From assembly GCA_038373865.1 (NCBI GenBank), contig JAXGGA010000028.1, positions 186,001 through 250,000 of the forward strand: 64,000 nucleotides of DNA. The letters are read 5' to 3'. The position numbers and the translations under genes were made by a program. The notes under the pieces were generated by a model that saw only the letters and a program-made list of their open reading frames with translations, was not told where the DNA came from and did not search any database. Every line of letters begins with the position of its first letter. Within the stretch, counting starts at the first letter, position 1. Source of the DNA: Uloborus plumipes (taxonomy: Eukaryota; Arthropoda; Arachnida; Araneae; Uloboridae). Shown here piece after piece: positions 58,122 through 64,000 of the stretch.

Positions 58122-59207
58122 AATAGTAATAATTTGAAAACTTATGAATGCAGAGAGGTACGTTTAGAAAATACAATTCTGAGCAAAATCACTCTAAATT
58201 GTAATATTACACAGGTGAAAGTTCACGAATTACAGTAAAACCTTTTTTATTACAGTACAATTGAAATACAAAATCACAAAAAAATGAATATTGTATAGCT
58301 TAAAAACCCGAAAAGGTACGATATTTACAAAACAGTCGAATTTTGAATCGCAAACTATGAGGTGTATATTTATGTTACAAAGCAATGTGACAGTAAAAAT
58401 TGTGTGTATAGAAATAATTTTAATCTTCGCACCATAAAACAGTACATTTTCCCTCCTAAGAATTTGTTTTTTGAATAGTAAATACCAAATGTATTATTGA
58501 ACGATAATTTGCAAATTTATTGCTGCAGATGGATACGCTTAGCAAATACAATTCTGAACTAAATCACTAGAAATTTAAATATTACATAGGTAAAAGATCA
58601 CATAATGCAGTGAGCCTTTCTTTGTCTAAATACACCTGACATAAAAATCACTAAACAATATGAATATTTTATAACTCAAAGCTCGAAAAAGGTATGATAT
58701 TTTTCACTAAAATAATTTTCATAAAAAATATTTGTACCTAAACATGAGTGAAAAATATTTTTAAAACATACAAAATAGCATATGTTAAGTATCTAAACTG
58801 CTTTAATAAATTGAATTAAGTAACGGAGAAGTAAGCAAATAATACTTTCCCGAATATTGATTTAATAATACTTACACGCACAATTTAAATTAAGAGAATC
58901 GGGACCAATATGCTAGAAACCGATTCGACATCCTTGATCGTTACACCACTATTGCTTTTTGCTTTCGAAGCAACTGACAAATCAGCAGCAGATTTTATCT
59001 TATAGAAGCTAAGAATACAGAAAAGCTGGTAGCAAAATAGATAATTTGCAAAAAAAAAAAAAAATATATTGCGGTCCTAAATTGAGATAAAAACTATCCT
59101 ATCATTTAAGTTGGACCAAACTGAAACTGCGTGCAAAATTTGGTTAAAATCGGTTCAGTAGCTGAGGAGTCCATTGGCCACAAACACGGGGAAACGTAAT
59201 TTTTATA
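58122..59207. other. Helitron interior without gene
   Basis: A+T-rich. Two weakly similar halves (GAATGCAGAG...CAGGTGAAAG near 58145-58215 and GCTGCAGATG...TAGGTAAAAG near 58522-58590) suggest an old duplication of about 380 bp. No frame recognised. Confidence 0.4.
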
Positions 59208-60485
59208 CAGGGTGCGGCAGAAAAACCCGGACAAGCATTTATTATGATAATTTTATTAAATAAAAGAAATTTAGCAAAACAACAATTAATAATGTTAACA
59301 TAGACTTCTTACAATAATATACTCAGCTGGTTTCGAAGTGGCTTCCTCCAGTGGTGATACATAGATCCAAACGTAACTAGAAATTTTCAGCGATGGGCCG
59401 CAGCTCTTTCAGCAACAATCGGTCCCATTCTCGAAGCAGCGACTACTTCAGCGACTCCAAGCTTTTTTGGGGCTTAGTACAGGCCCTGACCTTCAAAATG
59501 GACCACACACTGTAATCCATGGGATTCAGATCCGGGGGGTAGGGGGCCATTCCGTAGATGAGATGAAGTCTGAGAAATGAGTTCGGCACCAGTCCTGAGT
59601 CATTTGGTCCTGTGAGCCCGCACTGAGTCCTGCTGGAATATCCAATCCTCATCACCAAAGTGCTACTAGGCCCACAGAAGTACGACGGCCTGAAGAATGT
59701 TGCGGCGATACACTTCTTTGCTGATTTTGACCCCTTAATCCACAAAAACAAGGAGAGTCTTGCCGAGCGCAAATTCCTCCCCAAAACATCACCAATTGTG
59801 GATTTTTGGTGGTGTTCAACGATGGCCGATGTGCCAGGACCTTTAGTGGACCAGACTCTGTCGTTTTGGCGGTTATGCGCTCGTTCGACAGTGAACAACA
59901 TCTCATCTTTGAAGAGGATGCTCTTCCACTGCTCACCTGCGGCCCGACGTTTGAGCTGGCGACATCTTTGAAGTCTCACGCTCTTGTTCTCTTCAGTAAG
60001 AAGTTGGGCTCTTTGGAGCTTGTTAGGCTTGAGATTGAGTTCAATTTTAGCTATTCGCTGAACTGATCGGTCGCTGATTTCGATTTCACGAGGGAGTTTT
60101 GCATGGAGACCCTCGAATTTCGCTGCACTCGCTTCTTGATGAACCTACGGTAGGAAAATGTGTTCACGGTCAGCTTTTTTCCGCTTCCAGGACGGCGTAA
60201 GGAGTGACCAAGCATTTTGTACCGGCTAATTGCATTGAAAACAGTGTGTCGAGGAATTTTGAGCAAACGAACTGACGTTTAAAAGCGCGAAACAGTTTCA
60301 AAATTGAAACGCGTCTTTCTGTCATTCTGCAAACAAAACAACGATGATAAGTACAAAATCTACACTGCCCTCCTCAATGCAGGCAAACATGAAGAATCTT
60401 TTTAAAAAAGAATTGGCTGAATACGGTAAAAGGTGTTGGCGTAAGGACGTGACAAACTTTGTCCGAGTTTTTTTGCCGCACCCTG
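59208..60485. mobile_element. mariner element, complete ends, dead transposase
   Basis: The left end CAGGGTGCGGCAGAAAAACC (59208) and right end GGTTTTT/TTTTTTTGCCGCACCCTG (ends 60485) are inverted copies differing at a few bases, both flanked by TA. 1278 bp is standard mariner size. The transposase is on the minus strand and broken. Confidence 0.85.
59440..60266 (-). pseudogene. mariner transposase pseudogene
   Basis: From 60266 downward: LKIPRHTVFNAISRYKMLGH and GSGKKLTVNT (helix-turn-helix), KKRVQRNSRVSM, then a frame shift, RLQRCRQLKRRAA, ILFKDEMLFTVERAHNRQND (first catalytic Asp), VWSTKGPG, and after frame changes HFGDEDWIFQQDSVRAH (second Asp), then PPDLNPMDYSVWSIL with the third catalytic Asp (DD34D type). 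At least two frameshifts and a stop after the second Asp region disable it. Confidence 0.85.
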
Positions 60486-61619
60486 TATATTGTAATGAGT
60501 CCGTAGCACCTTCAACTTTCTTTAAATGAGCAATCCAATCTTGAGGAAGTAACTATAAATTTATTCACAAGTATGTACACTATTTACAATAGGAGCAGGA
60601 AACAATTGCTAAACATCCAGCAATTAGGTAGCAAACAGTACACTGTACTCTCAACAGGCCAGCTATTTATACTCGAGAACGAAATTTCGACAACATTCTA
60701 GCAAAATCCTGTTCATTCATAACTTGACTAATCCATTCAAAAAAGTTCTAGCAATAAAAAGAAAAACCACTCCGAGCGAAAAATGTCTTCATGCTTATTA
60801 AATGTAGGGCAAATGTAAAAACTACAAAACGTTACAAGGCCGGTATACAAGTGATAAAGGTGATATCTTCAGATACTTTTGCAACATGACGCCAGATAAA
60901 ACCAAAACTAATGAAAATGATGCAAGGCAGGAAAAACAACAACTATTTACAAGATTTGTAACAATATTAAGATATATAAAAATTACGCGTCATTCAATCA
61001 CATTCATTTCAGATTCTTTAGTCATTTTCATCCTTCTTTGAAAGACTTGTTAGGGAAATTGTTCCTTCTTCAGCAGATTGGATTTCTGTTTTTTACTATT
61101 CAAAATTTAAAACTTCATTGATGTGTTGATTTCAGCAAAAATTTTCTTAATTCTACAGGCTCTTTCTTCAAACATTTTCATTTTGACACTTTTACTTTTA
61201 AACAATTGTTTGGCTCAGCATAGCCTATTAAGGCTTTTATGCCAAAAATCCAACCAAATCAACTTAATTTTTTCATACCATGGTAAAAACAATAATTATT
61301 TTTGAAATTTGTTTCATTTTTCTATGAAGAGTTTGAATTAGAAAGATTTCATAAGTTTGCAGATACTTCTTACTATATTTTCATTAATTCATATTTTAAA
61401 TGCTTTGTTATTAATGCTTACTATATATACTTCATCATCGGTTCAGAAATTCAGTTCAAAAAACTCAAGTTCAAAAAGTTCAAGCTCGGCATTGGGACGT
61501 TAACTAATTTCCAGATCGCAGAACAAATGTTAAAAAACATTTTTCCGATTGGGGGGGGGGGGTGTCTTGGACTACCCCTATTTACCTAATTTTAGCCTGA
61601 AGTTAATTGTTTCAAATAT
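60486..61619. other. Helitron interior without recognised gene
   Basis: Includes TTATTCACAAGTATGTACAC and GGCCAGCTATTTATACTCGA (60560-60680), which might be a remnant LTR, and a G-run at 61551-61562. The 95-codon open frame at 61302-61589 is A+T-rich and unlike any family I know. Confidence 0.4.
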
Positions 61620-62945
61620 AATTACTTCGTCCCCGCGAGTCTCTCAAGCGGAAAAATTATTTTAAAATAATTTGAATGACTATTTTTACTTCAAGCTCCG
61701 TCAGAAATTCTGCTGCCGAAAAACTTGAAAGGAGACTCCCCTCCCCCTAAAAATTGTTTTAAACATCATTTGAATAAATAATTTTCACTGCGAGTTCCGT
61801 AAGTGCAATTTTGCGGCAATGTGTGAAATGCTGCAGAACTTTAAACAAAGCTCTGCCCCCGCGATTCTCTCACCGGAAAATTGTTTTTAATACAATCTGA
61901 ATAAATAATTTGCAGTCAAAATGATAAGGCAGGCAGAACTACAGACGTAGCTTGTGTCCCCTCGATTCTTCCGTGGGAAAAATTATTTGAAATCTTAAGT
62001 TGTTCTGTAAGATTCATCACAGCAGTTCTGCGGTCAAAACGCAAAGAGAACTTCAAGCGAACACCCCCCCCCTCCCGCCATTTATTGATGAGTAAAAATT
62101 TATTGTTTCAAAGAAAATTTTAAAAGCTAATTTGTTCTGGAAGTTTCGTTGCTGACGTTCTCTGGCCAAATGTGAAAGCCCGTAGAACTTTAAACGAAGC
62201 CTGCGCCCCTAGATTCCCTCAACAGGAAGAGTTAATAGTTTTAAACATCATTTGAATAACTAATATGCACTGCAAGTTCCGTCTCTGAAGTTCTGCGGCC
62301 GAAATGTAAAAGACCGCGAAACTTTAAGAGAGTACCCCCCCCCCCCCCGCGATTCTCTTACGAGGAAAAAATGTTTTCAACATTGTCGAATACCTAATTT
62401 GTACCGCAAGTTTCGTCACTGAAGTTCTGTGGATAAAATGTGTAGGCCCCCCGCAGAACTTCAAACGAATCCCGCTCCCCGCGACTCTTTAACGCGGAAG
62501 AATTAATTGTTTTAAACATAATTTGAAAAACTATTTGTACTACACGCTTCGTCACTGAAGTTCTGCAGCCAAAATGTGAAAGCCCGAAGAATTTCAAGCG
62601 AAGCTTGCGTCCCCGCGATTCCCTCACGAGGAAACATGGTTTTAAACATAATTGAATATCTAATATTATCTATCTAATTTTCTATATCTAATTTCTAATA
62701 TATTAGTAATCTAATCTCTAATATTTCAATAGAATATCTAATTTTCTATTGAAAAACAAAGCGTCGTCACTGAAGTTCTGCGAATAAAATGTGAAGACCT
62801 GCAAAACTTCAATTGAAAATCTGAGACCCTGCGACTCTCTTGCGAAAAAAATATTTCAAACATAATTTGAAGAACTGATTTGTGTACCTACAGGCTCGCA
62901 GAATTTCATACAAAGTTTGCGTCCACGCGATTCTCATGCAGAGGT
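61620..62945. repeat. Diverged minisatellite inside the Helitron block
   Basis: About ten to eleven copies of a 100-145-bp unit. Landmarks are CCCGCGATTCTCTCACGAGG-like (61634, 61860, 61963, 62210, 62348, 62481, 62613, 62828, 62924), TTTTAAACATAATTTGAATA, and GTCACTGAAGTTCTGCGGCC followed by AAAATGTGAAAGCCCGCAGA. Unit spacing varies through deletions, and C-runs of up to about 16 have expanded at 62065 and 62336. Confidence 0.85.
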
Positions 62946-63065
62946 CCTCAGAAGCTCAAGTCAAGTCGTCCGCACGTCTGCTGTAGTCTATATGGCACAT
63001 GGCAGGCTACGGCGCCGACATTATTGCCTGCTGCTCTGCAAGACATGGGCTACGAGCGAAACGGT

Positions 63066-63090
63066 TTTTTTTTGCTTTCGAACGATAACG

Positions 63091-63121
<31 letters not shown>

Positions 63122-63166
63122 TGCGCGCGCTTTTGAACTATAACGTTTTTTTTTTTTTTTTTTTTG
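63066..63166. repeat. Poly-T tracts near the Helitron 5' end
   Basis: Three T-rich tracts (about 63066-63074, 63098-63122, 63147-63165) separated by (C/G)AACGATAACGG-like spacers and GCGCGCGC. They create spurious Phe-rich open frames. Confidence 0.9.
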
Positions 63167-63399
63167 GTTGCTTAATTTTGAATAGTATTGTTCTGCAGCC
63201 CCGATGTCTGTTCTGCGACGTACGTCGCCGATTTAGCAGCATTCTGCTTTCGGGCATATAGCGTAATGTTTTCAGCCTAAAGCCTTTCTGATTAAATGGA
63301 ATATTCAACTCAAAAATAATTTTTCAATTCGAACCAGTAGTTTCTGTAATTGGCGCGTTCAAACAAACAAACTCTTCAGCTTTATATTATTAGTATAGA

Positions 63400-64000
63400 T
63401 TTTACCATACGAAAGAAAGATAATTATATTTTTTTTGCACAAAACAACCTAAATGTTATTCATCTCGTACAATAATAATTCTCCAAAATCTTCGTAACTC
63501 ACAAGTTTTTTTTTTTTTTTTTTTTTTTTTTAACAGCACGTTAAGTCAGTGCATATAATTGTCCTACTAACCATCATAGAACTGCACTTATTATTTCTAA
63601 ACTGTCTTTTTTAGATCAATTTAGCTACCCCTGCAAATGACAACCTGTTTAATAAATAAAGTATTCTACTTGCTTGTTAATTTCACATCCAACGTGTTTC
63701 GTAAACAAATAGGGCAATCTAAGTTTATTATGTAGTAGCGGTTTGTTTGTAATTTAAGTACTTTCTTACCAATTAAGGTAATATAAATGCTTTGTTAATT
63801 TCTGTGTATTTCATAAACTAGGTACTTCGTGCGCAATTAAAGTAATTGGTTGCAAGCGTTAAATCTTTAGCGCCATTATTGTTTAAATTTCCTCTTCTTT
63901 AAACCACTTTGAAGCAATGCAGTAGCAGTAATGTTTTCCATTAAAGGGAAGAAAAACTCGCTAATCATGCAAATAAGCTAACACGTTAGCTCATAAGGAT
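63400..64000. other. Stretch without gene
   Basis: Ordinary A+T-rich sequence beyond the Helitron 5' end, with a T27 run at 63507-63531. No exon, RNA or repeat was recognised. Confidence 0.6.

Larger units (their letters stand above)
57025..63399 (-). mobile_element. Helitron-derived block
   Basis: On the minus strand the block starts TCTATACTAATAATATAAAG (5'-TC after A, at 63399) and ends GACGCAGCTAG followed by T (57025), the TC...CTAG structure and A/T insertion site of Helitrons. A second CTAG end after a GCCACAGCAACGCGTGGC hairpin is at 57822, so two Helitrons may be nested, and which 3' end belongs to the 63399 start is open. A helicase remnant sits just inside the 57025 end, as expected. 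The block also contains a MITE, a mariner insertion and a minisatellite. Confidence 0.7.

Noticed and set aside
59660..60066. Plus-strand frames of 103 and 86 codons
   Set aside because: Shadows of the mariner transposase pseudogene on the minus strand.
62880..63261. Phe-rich frames of 87 and 114 codons
   Set aside because: Produced by poly-T tracts near the Helitron 5' end.

Overview
The window looks like intronic and repeat-rich DNA from an A+T-rich animal genome, most likely an arthropod (an arachnid is plausible but not proven). There are no operons. Coding sequence is confined to short exons with GT-AG borders, and the rest is packed with DNA transposons, foldback elements, MITEs, a tRNA-derived SINE, Helitron ends and long homopolymers.

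Host gene: one minus-strand gene runs through the first 42.6 kb and leaves the window at its 3' end, and probably at its 5' end. Ten exons (42298-42595, 33054-33149, 30885-31022, 28979-29125, 17912-18044, 14076-14146, 12925-13111, 3366-3518, 1916-2005, 213-337) join without phase conflict into about 479 codons. They encode a Ser/Pro-rich linker, a coiled coil and the first half of a Rab-GAP TBC domain with both catalytic fingers (IxxDxxR and YxQ). The order matches the TBC1D2/TBC1D2B (Armus) family. The exon at 28979-29125 is easily missed, but without it the flanking exons meet at a stop codon.

Region by region. (1) 3.5-12.9 kb, one intron: a MITE, an element edged by AGGGC...GCCCT with six copies of GTCACACACGTAAGGC, a piggyBac-type MITE, a degraded multicopy TE-type gene and a degraded piggyBac element. 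(2) 14-18 kb: a 1.69-kb foldback element inserted in a dispersed repeat, with a related copy lacking the insertion at 46 kb. (3) 18-29 kb: a 3.7-kb CACTG-ended element with a long hairpin and an intact Tc1-like element of DD36E spacing nested in it, then a 2.5-kb element with very long inverted repeats and a captured or 5'-deleted coding remnant. (4) 29-42 kb: dispersed repeats, a SINE with target-site duplication, and several copies of one abundant CACTG...CAGTG MITE family, one with a GATGAG-rich insertion. (5) 42.6-64 kb, upstream intron(s): two further elements with long terminal repeats, a MITE cluster, a mariner remnant and a Helitron-derived block (57.0-63.4 kb) with a broken helicase, an internal mariner pseudogene and a minisatellite.

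Only two functional stories are supported: the host Rab-GAP gene, and a mobile-element community in which intact transposase (the DD36E element) is rare and non-autonomous palindromic elements dominate. All assignments rest on reading the sequence; no database search was run.
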